From: Hydractinia symbiolongicarpus
Lineage: Eukaryota; Cnidaria; Hydrozoa; Anthoathecata; Hydractiniidae
NCBI RefSeq assembly: GCF_029227915.1
Contig: NC_079882.1
Location: forward strand, 22,511,001 to 22,575,000
Length of the DNA: 64,000 nucleotides
Reading direction: 5' to 3'
Shown here piece by piece: positions 54,401 to 64,000 of the stretch (its first letter is position 1; the number at the start of each line of letters is the position of its first letter). Below the pieces are notes generated by a model. That model saw only the letters and a list, made by a program, of their open reading frames with translations, made no database searches and was not told the origin of the DNA. A program made the translations under genes and the position numbers.

Positions 54401-55762
54401 ATTAAAAATAAGAAACAGTTTACAGAAATATTTTTCTTGTATTGTGTGAGACTTATTGCTACCGTTGTCTAGTTAAAGAAAGTTTAAGAGTTTAAGAAAG
54501 GATACAAACTTAACTGAAGTCATTCATCATACAACAATGACGTTGTTAAGCTTTATACGACCATTTTTGATAGTTTTAGAACGGAATACGTTGTTCAAGG
54601 ATTATAAAATTTCGTTTGGGTTATTTTAGAACAATAAATAGCGTTGTCTAAGCTTCTTTATCTTAAGAAGCTTTATTCAAAGATCATATAAGCATAACAT
54701 TTGCATGACATTTGTATTTATAATATAAAAAGTTGTACATCGTATCGTAAAAAAATTGTATGAGATTTAAAAAATAAGGTATAATTAATTTTGTTCTTTT
54801 ACAAATAATAGATGATTTTGTACGAATTATATTTAATTGGAATACATTTATATTGGTATAAAATGCCATACGAAATTTGTAGATGGCCGCAGATGTAAAT
54901 TTAAGTAAAAAACACAGGTATAACCTTGACTTCTCTGTTTGTGGATACGCCATAGTTTATTGTATATGTCTCCACCCAACCATCCTCATTTGAGTCTCCT
55001 TGTAAAATTATTCCAGAGATTGCTAGTTGTTTGTTAAATTTAATATGTATATAATCAGAAGCATCAGTTGCACACCATGCGGCTTGAGTGTCAATAGTTA
55101 CATTAGTTACAGATGAACCATCTTTTTTTGATATATTCAAATCTGTCAACGTTTGTGAGCATTCTGGAAAAAGAAAGGTAGTAACTTAGTTTATTGATAC
55201 TAAAACTATCCAGGATTGACGCGAAGATGATAAAGATACAAATATTTACCTGGGTCATAACCATAAACTTCAACCTTCATACCACAGTTCTTTTCACAAG
55301 TTATTGCTGTTATTCTAATATATTTCATTGTTGTGGGCTGCGATATGGAAATAAAAGCAGCACCTAAATCAGTATTCTCCAAAAAATTCTAAAAATAATG
55401 TATACAACACGAATATATGTAACACGTAACGTTTCATAATATATAAAAGAACATATTAAATTGAATTTTATACCAGATACTAACCTGCTGTAACTGTGTA
55501 AAGTTGTCACTGTCGTTTGAATAACTTACTATATATTTTTTCACAAACTGTTTATTCCATTTTTTGTGAGAACCTTGCATGGATATGCCAGTAACTCTTT
55601 TTGATTTTATCAAATCAATTTGCAAATACATATTGCTACGTTCTAGAATCATCCCCTCTCCAGCAACAAATAATCTCGCTGCTTTCGCATTGCGTCCATT
55701 GTACCACTTTAACTGTGAATCCTTAATGATACCGCTTGACATACCAAGTGGTAAGAGTATTT
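41898..55762 (-). CDS. RPTP copy B: discoidin/FN3 receptor-type protein tyrosine phosphatase (5' end missing)
   Basis: Twenty exons, all in phase with GT/AG borders: 55485-55762, 55250-55388, 54925-55163, 52306-52453, 52128-52231, 51669-51861, 50791-50893, 50109-50355, 49954-50020, 49408-49495, 49036-49208, 48557-48681, 47455-47506, 47081-47210, 46722-46837, 45549-46637, 45112-45440, 43775-43914, 43512-43647, 41898-41972. They give about 1323 residues. Order: discoidin domain 1, an atypical discoidin domain 2, FN3-like domains, a furin-like RRRR site, one membrane helix, juxtamembrane, active-looking D1, degenerate D2, stop TAA at 41898. The protein would sit in the plasma membrane and remove phosphate from tyrosines, controlled by ectodomain ligands. 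The first exon starts in phase 1, so a signal peptide and probably discoidin domain 0 are missing. They were not found up to 64000. Confidence 0.85.
41973..43511 (-). other. Last intron of RPTP copy B
   Basis: AT-rich intron between the final two coding exons. No coding or well-delimited repeat was seen. Confidence 0.6.
45549..46637 (-). CDS. Copy B catalytic phosphatase domain D1 exon
   Basis: One 1089-bp exon holds the whole domain: KNRYLNITAYDHTRV (phosphotyrosine loop), SDYINANYI, DFWRMVLGEKP, TSWPDHGCPDYP (WPD loop with the general acid), VHCSAGVGRTGSYIII (catalytic Cys and Arg) and QMVQRIEQYKF (Q-loop). It ends in the D1-D2 linker KNRYPNILAG. All residues needed for dephosphorylation are present. 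It is near-identical to the copy A exon except for the lesions there. Confidence 0.92.
46722..47506 (-). CDS. Copy B stalk, transmembrane and juxtamembrane exons
   Basis: Exon 47455-47506 gives a short stalk (DVLYSTAWSKEFIASKI). Exon 47081-47210 gives the membrane helix IELIAGVIAAGVVVVIVMIL..., ending VRR. Exon 46722-46837 gives a charged juxtamembrane segment (RRKTLKDKSVNDNS...). All three exons are open and the phases fit. Confidence 0.85.
48557..52231 (-). CDS. Copy B fibronectin-III-like region with furin-like site
   Basis: Exons 52128-52231 and 51669-51861 form one FN3-like domain (TFTWKAPYSHPLPVDKYH...). Exons 50791-50893, 50109-50355 and 49954-50020 form a second, with the RPTP-style start PPSPGL and turn NGPISYYEIV. 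Exons 49408-49495, 49036-49208 and 48557-48681 form a membrane-proximal third, starting near ALGRIVPEIVNSTKTSV. It includes FILGDNSTYLKSADSLRRRR followed by SIQEYRNGPLTVGETY. The RRRR-S site resembles the furin cleavage point of vertebrate type-IIb RPTPs. The YRNGPL segment is typical of RPTP FN3 domains. Confidence 0.75.
52306..55762 (-). CDS. Copy B discoidin domains 1 and 2 (exons 55485-55762 to 52306-52453)
   Basis: Domain 1 spans exons 55485-55762 and 55250-55388. It starts LLPLGMSSGIIKDSQL, has the family core MYLQIDLIKSKRVTGISMQG, then VSYSNDSDNF, and closes with CGMKVEVYGYDPG. Domain 2 uses 54925-55163 and 52306-52453, separated by a 2.5-kb intron. It starts ECSQTLTDL, has AAWCATDASDYIHIKFN, SGIILQGDSNEDGWVETY and ISPLSVNW, and ends CCLRFQLKGCP. 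F5/8C domains bind collagen, carbohydrates or phospholipids in known proteins. The ligand here is unknown. Confidence 0.8.
52454..54924 (-). other. 2.5-kb intron splitting discoidin domain 2 of copy B
   Basis: Longer than the matching 1.0-kb intron of copy A (24011-25018). It contains several TGCTTA/TAAGCAT-rich patches at about 52950-53310 that may be an old inserted element. No coding frame is supported. Confidence 0.5.
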
Positions 55763-56627
55763 CTAAAGAAGTATAAAAGTTGTAATTCTTTTGCATATAT
55801 ATTTAATTTAACCTACAAAGCTAAACATTTCATCTAAGAATTGAATTATTAACTTATTAAAAGATAACGCAAAATTATACTCCAGCCGGAATGCTGAGGA
55901 AATGCAATTTCTATTTATACAAATCCACGATATCGATCATCAAGTGTCCATTTTTATATCATTACTAACGCAATTTTATGTTATTCTTGCTAGTATCATA
56001 GTAGAAAAAATTAAGAAATTTTATTAAGTTAAAATATAAATTTCATTTTGGGTGAGTCCCAATTGCTTTTTACTGCTGCTAATTTTAGTGTTGAAATGCG
56101 CGACTCATCTGTTTACTTGAAACTATCTACATGTTAAAAAATGTTTTCCATTCCTAAAACAATTTCATGGCTATATAAATGAAATTCAAATGACTAAAAC
56201 ACAACAAATTGTATACATTTTGTCTATATTTGTGGTATTCACTACTCAAAAAGTTATATTTTATGCACATGATTTTTTTCATTTTTCTGTTGAGTAAACC
56301 TACTCATAGTAACAAAAAAGGGAAAATGGTATTTGCGTATGTAAAGGCGATTTCCCTAAATAAGCTGCTACACCTGCTGTTGTGGTGGCAAAGCCATAAA
56401 AATGAAATTTTCGCTTCAGCAAATAGCTATCTCCACGTGCAGGGTGGATACAAAAATTTAAACAAGTTAGTATATTTTTTTACAAAGTTGAGCGTTAAAA
56501 CTATGCAAGGCCTAAAAAGGGCGTTTTTTATTAAGCGCAAAAAATTGCATTAAGGTAGCTTACTTAATAACAGAGGATAGCCTTTTATAAAATTATTTAA
56601 TGAGGATATCATAGTACGAGACAGTTC

Positions 56628-57970
56628 CAAAATTTAGTTGATTGGTTCCCATGGTTACCTGTTGCTAGGTAAAATAGGAGCAAAATATGACATTTTGCTA
56701 CTCGACGTTAAACCAGAAAAACATGCGCTTTTTAAAGCGTCTTATTGGCTGCGCATGTTTCTCAAGGGTCACATGTAGTGATTGAGTGAAACGCATTTTC
56801 GCAAGGTTGACTCGTCTCCCAGACAACTGATGTGGTTTTTCTTGGACGAAAAAAAGGCTAAAACCGGGCAAAAATGGACAAGATAAGTGAAAGACAAAAC
56901 TGCAATTTAAAAAACAGTTTCACTTAAGCACTAGGTAATACTAAGGCCTGCATCCACAGAAGAAATTGTAAATCATGTGTTATTTCGATCTTGAGAATTC
57001 TTGCTTCGCATAGATTCTGAATTAAACGGCAAAAAACTTGTTTAAAGATTATTTTATGGACATTCTTGACTTACAGATCGACAAAAGGTGTACGGCAGCA
57101 CTATTTCGACCTAAAAAGTACCAAATACCTAAGACCTTAAGTCTTAAGTCTAATTGACGACGACTAAGCTTTGACGAGTTCACTTCGGAGGGTGCATCGT
57201 TAGGACAACTTTCTGACTGCGTGTGGAACACCACATTTGATATTCATAACGTCATAAATTGTCTGAGGAGGCCCTAAAGTATCATCCAGCTATTGCAAAG
57301 CATTTAACATCAACGGAGGGGCAAGAAAGCTGTCTAAAAAAGGGGAAAATTGTTGCTATGTGTGTTGCTATGCACTTATACTTGCAGTTGCTTGCAAAAA
57401 GTGCCAGATTGCGCATTAAAAACCGAAATTTGTCATAAGCACTACTTGCCATGGTATTATAAGATGAATTTGCTGTCACAAAACAGGTAAAAGACAATTC
57501 TTGAAATTTAGACATTATTTGTTGGTAAACCACCTTAATAAAATGCATAAAAAGCCAAGATAAAGAAAATCAAGCCATTTTTATGAGATTTTGGGGCCAC
57601 TTGTTTTATAAAGTCATCAGTGAAAATACCTCGTTCATTATCTGCACGCTTTAAAACCCTCCAGAAGATTAAAAAAAAAAATTACATACCATATGTTCAT
57701 CTAAGAACAGTGAATATGTCGTTTATTATTTTATTTTTGTTGCGAAAAATTACTGTACCACGAAGTAAAGAATGATTTTTACCCCATAGGGGCTATTTAT
57801 GTGGAAAGATTTTTCTCGGAAACCGGGTAAATGTTTCAGCAGGGTACCAAGTCGAGATTTCGGGTTGTTAACAAAGTTTTAACAAAAGTAAGTTGCGTTC
57901 ATATGAGGAAAAAACATTTACCGCCTACCGAGATCTCGGGTGCGCATAATCGAGATCTCCGTAAGCCGGT
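56628..57970. repeat. 1.34-kb dispersed repeat, copy 2
   Basis: Near-identical to 1-1343 with the same overall length. The match ends at GTAAGCCGGT (57970), after which this copy passes straight into a LINE fragment while copy 1 continues with other sequence. Further similarity to the 4150-4240 region just left of 56628 suggests the element really begins somewhat earlier. Confidence 0.85.
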
Positions 57971-58568
57971 ACTTTTGACCTAAAAAACTTATTCAAAAAC
58001 AAAACATGTTTTGCAAGTGAACAAGGAACATCAATTGATGTTATTTTAACAAATAAACAGAGGTCTTTTCAAAACACTATGGTTACTGAGACTGGACTCA
58101 GTGACCATCATCTGATGATTACAACTTTCCTAAGATCTCATCTGGTAAGATTGAAACCAAAACTAATTGTTTATAGAAGTAACAGAAAGTTTGTTAAGAG
58201 AAAGTTTCTTTCTGATGTTAGGAATACACGTTTTGATTTTAATGAAAATGACCCTGCTTCAAATTACGACCACTTGACAAAAACGTTTAGTTCTATTATT
58301 GAAAAGCATGCCCCTTTAAAACAGAAACTGTTCAGGGGAAATGAAGCACCTTTTATGAATAAAGAACTTAGGCAAGCCATTTATACCAGGTCAAGATTTA
58401 AAAACCGATACAATAAAGATCCTACTGAAGAAAACAAGATTAACTATAAAAAACAACGAAATAAGTGTGTTGGCCTCAGAAAGAAAGCCATAAGAATGTA
58501 TTTTAAAAATGTGATAGATTCTGGGATTGTAGAAAATAAAACTTTTTGGAAAACTATTAAGCCGTTTA
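57971..58568 (+). mobile_element. LINE (non-LTR retrotransposon) fragment, endonuclease end and linker
   Basis: One open frame runs from about 57974 to 58568. It shows the end of an apurinic-type endonuclease (TSIDVILTNKQRSF..., ETGLSDHHLMI) and the linker before reverse transcriptase (APFMNKELRQAIYTRSRFKN, then YKKQRNKCVGLRKKAIRMYF and FWKTIKPFI). It is cut at the left by the 1.34-kb repeat and at the right by a Helitron at 58569, so the last residues of the longer frame (to 58663) are Helitron sequence. No RT domain is present. Confidence 0.8.
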
Positions 58569-59319
58569 TCTCTTATAATAATACGCCAGTTCCGTGTGTC
58601 TGTAACAGGCAAAGTGGATATGTTCATTTTCCTATGATCTTACCGAAATTTTCTTTGAAGTAACCGAAAAATGCATGTCTAACATGTTAAATTTTCTGAC
58701 GTTACGGCGCGACGTCAATAATACTACTTTAACGTCAATATCCTATATTAAAATAATGAAGCCATTACAGTGCATCTAAAACTTTGAGGGCAAATAACTT
58801 GGAAACGAGGTGGTGACGTCAATGATTTTTCACCGCGTGGGTAACTAGGGACCACCTAGGACCAATTTGGGTAATTTTCCCAAACCTGGGTCCCCGAATC
58901 TGTTTCGGAATGAACGGGTTAATTACGTCATCAAAAATCTTCAAACCCTAATATCTCTGCAACCGTTTACCAAAAGTACATGATCCTATACATTTTCTTA
59001 ATCAGTGCTTCAAGATCTATACGATGAAGGCAACAGGTATACAAATTTCTTAAAAAAAATTTTGGGTTTTGACGGTTCATTGCTGACGTCAGCAAAATTT
59101 TTAATACCCTATATCTCCTTAGGCGTTTGTCGAAAACATATGATCCTATACATTATTTTGATCAGCGTTTTAACCTCTACACATTACAGGCAACGAATAA
59201 ACTAAACTTCGCCAATTTTTTTTGTACCTGCACTGCTGACGTCAGCAAAAAATCTAAAAAAACCTATTTTCCATTGTCCCTCTGCCTAAGTGGATTACTC
59301 CACGGGCCTTATCGACTAG
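58569..59319 (+). mobile_element. 751-bp non-autonomous Helitron-like element
   Basis: It starts A|TC (TCTCTTATAATAATACGCC) inside the LINE frame. It contains repeated GACGTCA and ATGATCCTATACATT segments and ends with the hairpin-bearing CTAAGTGGATTACTCCACGG, then CCTTATCGACTAG at 59319. About 90% similar by eye to the copy at 63268 onwards. There are no Rep/helicase genes. Confidence 0.8.
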
Positions 59320-61755
59320 TCTCTTATAATAATACGGAGAGTGTGTCTGTTTGTGTGTCTGTAACAGGCAAAGTTGATATCGTCATTTTCCTTTGATGTT
59401 GCCGAAAAAAATCTTTGATGTTGCCGAAAAAAATATGTCTTCTTTGTCGTGAAAAGCCGCGAGTTTTGTGTGGTTTGTTAAATGAAGTTCTAGCACAAAG
59501 TAACGGAAATTGTGTTTGCAAAAAAGATGGCTGTCCTTTTTAAGCATTTGTCTTCTCTTGCCTTCAAAATAAATCTTTACAAAAGCATTTAAAAAGGGGC
59601 ATGGTATATAAATGAAGTATAGAAAGGTTTCTGTAAGGTTTGTTTATGTTTTTTAAAGTTTTGATGATATTATTGGTGCGAGACATGTTTTTTAGCTAGC
59701 ATCAACCACAACAACAACAACTAGCTAGCTAGGTAGCTAGGAATTTATAAATATGTAGCCATGTTCTTTATACCTAGCTAAGTCTCCAGTTTATATTTAA
59801 GTGACCAGCTATAAGCTGCTGTAGCTACCTTATGCTAGCTTCAGTTTTATGTTGCTTTTTACATGTAAGCTAATCTTAGTGGTCTTTGCTAAGAATGTGA
59901 CTGTAACTTATTTTAATTGACATTTTAAGCTTAAATTAACAAGCCACAACAACTTTTAAAAAAGTATTACATAATATTTAAGAAGAGTTTAAGGACTGTT
60001 TTTAAGCAAATAATGTATTTTTCACAATTTGTGTATGCAAATAATGTATTTTTCACATTTTGTGTAGGTAACTAAACTTATATACATCGGTTACATGCAA
60101 TATGACGAAACGATTCTTATTTAACATGCAGTAATTCTGGTACCTTAAGTGTAGTGATTTTTGTTGTTCTAGATGTTTTGACTAAAATGTTTTTGTTTAT
60201 GGCATTTTGTCTCAATTAAGAAAAGTTTCAACTTTTTTGAGGGAGTACAACACCGAAAAAACTTTTTTTTTTTTATATTTTGTATAAATTCTTACCGGGC
60301 AGGACTCTGTACAACATACCGAAACGACTGATCCCTCTCTATTTATAAATTTGATGCGTTCCAAATCACAGTTTTTTGAAATTTTGGGTAATATTTAATG
60401 AGTACAAGATGCAAATACTGATTTTTGTTGAATCAGAAGTATTTCCTACAAACATTCTTTTTTACACTTTTGTGGAGAAAAAGTGTATGCAATATCATCA
60501 GAATAACTGATTTTGTTGCAAACTGTTTTTCTTTTTCACATTTTGGATTGAAATATTGTTATAAAGGGCATATATCAATAGACATATATATACCAAAATA
60601 ATTAAATTCTGCAAACTTTGATTTTGTTGTTCACCTCTCATCTTTTATATTTTGATTAAACTTTTGAGGAAAACCATAGGAATTATTTAGAATTTGTATT
60701 TTGTGTTGCAAATTTAGGGTAAAAAATTTAACTGTTGTGAGGGAGGACCATATGCAATTATATATACTAAAAATAATAATTTGATATTCTACAAGTTGTA
60801 TTTTTGTATGCACTTAAATGACTGCTTTTTCTGAGTTGAATTTGATGGGTTTCATATCAATTTTGTGGAAGATTTTATGGGTGAAAACAATATAAAACAT
60901 GCCAATTGAACTGATTTTTGTTCATATTTTGATTTGCTCCTCATAAACCTTTGTGTTCTACATTTATTGTAAACTTTTGTGAGGAAGGACCATATATATA
61001 TATACAATGTTTTCAAAATAATGATTTTTGTTGATTTGAAATTTACTCCTTGCTCATTGCTTTTTCGACATTTCAGTGTAAGATGTTTGGTAAAGTCAGT
61101 ACGGATCATGAGACAAAAAAATTGTTTTGTTAACCGGTTAATTTTTACATTTTGTGCATATTTTTGCGGGAGAGGATGGTATGCAACCGAATAAATGATT
61201 TTTCCAAGTGTAACTTTTTGTTTTTTGGTGTTTTGGGTTTGTTTAAGTTTGGCTTTTTTATGTTGTTTAGGTTGTATTGTTGTATAAGCATTTAGGGAAA
61301 AGACAATGTTTAAAATGCATAAAGAACTTATTTCATAGATCTGTGCTTTCGACATTTCAGATTAAAATATTGAAGATGTATGCATATTTGAGATGTTTTA
61401 TTTCTGACATTATTATTATTGTTGTCGTAACTGTCTGGGTTGTGACTGTCAATGTTGTAACTTTCTACTAACTAGATTTTACACCTTGCACGCCGTTGTT
61501 TTTCATATTTTGTCTGACGTTTTGTTGGGAGGATTTCATGCGATTTGACATTTGATATTTTGTGTTAGATTTTAAGAACTTTTTTGTTAAATTATGACTT
61601 ATATACTTTCTTTTTATGCATTTTCAGATTATTTTTTTTAGTAAAAGGCATATTCAATATACTGAAACATTTGCTGATGTCATTAAAATTCAAATGACAG
61701 AACTTTTCAATTGTTTTTCTGCCTAAGTGGATTTTTCCACTGGCCTATCTACTAG
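59320..61755 (+). mobile_element. 2.4-kb Helitron-like element joined head to tail to the previous one
   Basis: A new 5' end (TCTCTTATAATAATACGGAG) starts immediately after the CTAG of the previous element. The next 3' end is at 61755: CTAAGTGGATTTTTCCACTGG, CCTATCTACTAG, then T. The inside is unlike the smaller copies. It has a tandem 22-bp duplication at about 59391-59434, a 28-bp duplication near 60007-60066, and from about 60230 to 61330 a series of loose repeats around TTTGTGAGG.AGGACCATATGCAA and TGATTTTTGTTG. No gene was found. Whether both ends belong to one element is inferred. Confidence 0.6.
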
Positions 61756-62072
61756 TGATATATAATTAAGAAGATGATGGAAATTATATTCCTTTTTATT
61801 TGCTATCATAAATACAGACATGAAATAAAGGAAAATGAGATAAGATGCAGTTAATGAGCAGATATTATTACCATGCAACAAGAATTTAAATTTGGACGAA
61901 AATTCTATGTAGGGTTTTGGTTTACACGTGATCAACGTTTTTGTATACAAAGATATGAAATTCCCACTGTGATAATTCCAAACTTTATCTACATTAATCT
62001 TCATTAATATCATCTATACTAATTTCTGTTTAGAAAATTATTCCTCGTATTAAAAGACATGTCTCATTGCAG

Positions 62073-62998
62073 GAAAAAAAAACTTTCCAAAACAGAAATG
62101 TAACTCAGGAAAAGAACACATCTGTAGGTGTGCATAAAAAAACAGTAGAAGAAAATGAGGAAGAAGAGGAGCCTGATCTAGAGTTTAGCATCGATATGCC
62201 AGAAACGACTATTCAATCTGGTAAGTCTGTGGCTGCCTTATGAATATAATATCATTTTTTCATTGAAAACTTTATTTTGTTGGATAGATGAGTAAATAAA
62301 GATAAACAACATAGTTTTACCACATTTCTTTGTTTAAAGTAACTTCTTACTTGTTGCATCTTAGGATTGACATTCCTACTGACTTATCAGCTACCAGGAG
62401 ACACAAAAAATTGTCTTGAAAATAAATTATGTCTCTGGATGGCTAAAAACCTTGGAAGCGATTTTTTCATTCAAATAAAGGGATATATTGGCAAGAAAAA
62501 AATAGAATTATCCGCCACAATAATAATGGAGGTTAAATTGGTGGACGAAGAAGACAGTATACTAACTCTGACCGACATTATGTTTCAAATAAGAGTTGGT
62601 CTAGATGATCCTGGTCTGAGACTGGAATGTAAATTGAAATACGAAAGTACAAAAGTGTCACAAAATCCACTTATTTTTATGGGTAAGAAAAGTAAAGTTT
62701 GTTGCTTTCTCTTAATTAAGAGTATAATATCTTTAGTAACTTGATAAAATGTTTTTCTGCATCAACAAAAAAGATGAAGGAAAATAAAAGTTGTACATAG
62801 ATTGTATATAATTCATAATTCTGATATTTACATTCCAGGTGCGATTGAAATTGCGTTTACAGGATCAATTAGTTTAGAGTTTGCAATGGGTGGCATAATT
62901 GAGCAGCCGTTTGGAAATGAAAACCTTGCTTTTGGAAACTTATACCTGTCTGTAGGGTATTCATTCGGGCCTGTTTCCTTACCGAGCTTTGGTAAGAT
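62073..62998 (+). CDS. Unrecognised gene, three internal exons
   Basis: Three phase-1 exons: about 62073-62220 (acidic; KTFQNRNVTQEKNTS..., then EENEEEEEPDLEFSIDM), 62365-62681 (GLTFLLTYQLPGDTKNCLEN..., LCLWMAKNLGSDFFIQIKGY, ECKLKYEST) and 62839-62991 (GAIEIAFTGSISLEFAMGG, NLYLSVGYSFGPVSLPSF). All have good donors and AG acceptors. The pattern of alternating short hydrophobic strands and glycines suggests a beta-rich fold, but I do not recognise the family. Earlier and later exons are outside what I can identify, and a Helitron begins 270 bp downstream. Symmetric 1-1 phases suggest a repeated-module protein. Confidence 0.65.
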
Positions 62999-63267
62999 AT
63001 TATTTTTTAAAAAAATCAACTTATTATTAATTTCAGATACCAAAATTAAAAACATTTTGCCGCAAGCAGGAATACATGGAACCAAACAAACCATTTTGGA
63101 GATACGGATGCGAAGATAGTTTAGTCTGTCAGACAAATCTAAATTTCTTATACTCATATTATTCCTCATGTTGTATCTAGCCCCCAACATGATTGCCCTC
63201 GTCAGAAAGGTATCGTTCAAGTTAAAAGAAAAAGAATCGCTAAACATATGGAACATATGAGAAAATA

Positions 63268-64000
63268 TCTATATAATAATACGCCAGTTCCGTGTCTCTG
63301 TGACAGGCAAAGTTGATGTGTTCATTTTCCTTTGATGTTACCGAAATTTCCTATGAAGTAACCGAAAAATGCATGTCTAATATGTTAAATTTTCTGACGT
63401 TACGGCGCGACGTCAATAACACTACTTTAACGTCAATATCCTATATTAAGTTAAGGAGGCCATTACAGTGCACTTAAAACTTTGAGGCCAAATAACTTGG
63501 AAACAAGGTGGTGACGTCAATGATTTTTTACCGCGTGGGTAACTAGGGACCACCTGGGACCAATTTGGGTAAGTTTTTTGAACCTGGTTCCCCGAATCCG
63601 TTTCGGAATAGACGGGTTGATGACGTCATCAAAAACCTTTAAATCCCAATATCTTTGCAACCGTTTGTCAAAGATACATGATCCTATACATTTTCTTAAT
63701 CGGCGTTTTAAGATCTATACGATGAAGGCAACAGGTGTACAAATTTCTTAAAAAAAAAATTGAGTTTTGACGGGCCAATGCTGTCGTCAGCAAACTTTTT
63801 AAACCCTTATTTCTCCTTGGTTGTTCCTTAGAAAATATATGATCCTATACATTATTTTGATCAGCGTTTCAAACTCTACACATTACAGTCAACGAATAAA
63901 CTAAACTTCTCCAAATATTATTTTTTGTATCTGCACTGCTGACGTCATAAAAAAAATCTAAAACAACCTATTTTACCATTGTCCCTCGGCCTAAGTGGAT
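63268..64000 (+). mobile_element. Helitron-like element running off the right edge
   Basis: It starts A|TC at 63268 (TCTATATAATAATACGCCAG) and matches 58569-59319 along its length. At the edge it has reached CTAAGTGGAT, the left arm of the 3' hairpin, so only about 30 bases are missing. Confidence 0.8.

Noticed and set aside
60852-61355. 167-codon minus-strand open frame within the long Helitron
   Set aside because: Its composition is low-complexity Lys/Asn/Ile typical of AT-rich non-coding DNA, it overlaps the degenerate repeats, and no motif was seen.
1-64000. CRISPR arrays, operons or other prokaryotic systems
   Set aside because: There are no regularly spaced identical repeats. The genes are spliced and of animal type.

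Overview
The window looks like nuclear DNA of an early-branching animal, most likely a cnidarian. It is AT-rich, has small exons with ordinary GT/AG splice sites, encodes animal receptor tyrosine phosphatases, and carries many decayed transposable elements. No prokaryotic genes, CRISPR arrays, rRNA or tRNA were seen. The species cannot be fixed from sequence alone.

Main content: a minus-strand tandem array of at least three related genes for receptor-type protein tyrosine phosphatases (RPTPs) with discoidin (F5/8 type C) domains. Copy C (1992-5981) shows only its 5' part, a signal-peptide exon plus one discoidin domain, and runs off the left edge. Copy A (17402-29936) has all modules from signal peptide to the second phosphatase domain, but carries several stop codons and frameshifts, so it is called a pseudogene. 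Copy B (41898-55762) is open through 20 exons: two discoidin domains, fibronectin-III-like domains, a furin-like RRRR site, one membrane helix, an intact catalytic phosphatase domain D1 and a degenerate D2. Its signal peptide and first discoidin domain were not found. The architecture is a phosphatase counterpart of the discoidin-domain receptor kinases: a collagen-, glycan- or cell-binding style ectodomain coupled to tyrosine dephosphorylation.

Between and around these genes: 1-1343 and 56628-57970 are two nearly identical copies of one repeat, with a diverged third at about 4238-4857. Helitron-like elements (5' A|TC, 3' hairpin then CTAG|T) lie at 4930-5779, 11263-11420, 16466-16750, 58569-61755 and 63268 to the right edge, twice joined head to tail. 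A 642-bp terminal-inverted-repeat element with a TA duplication lies at 12934-13575, a 173-bp foldback at 18477-18649, and a perfect 30-bp-arm hairpin at 11556-11623. A decayed BEL/Pao-type retroelement lies at 34895-36000. A RecQ-like helicase pseudogene (36873-38580) is split by a 593-bp DNA element, and a ZAD-like zinc-finger gene with an in-frame stop lies at 39038-39751. A LINE fragment (57971-58568) is cut by Helitrons. At the right edge (62073-62998, plus strand) are three exons of an unrecognised gene.

The left-centre (5982-11262) and 31670-34690 contain no gene I can support.
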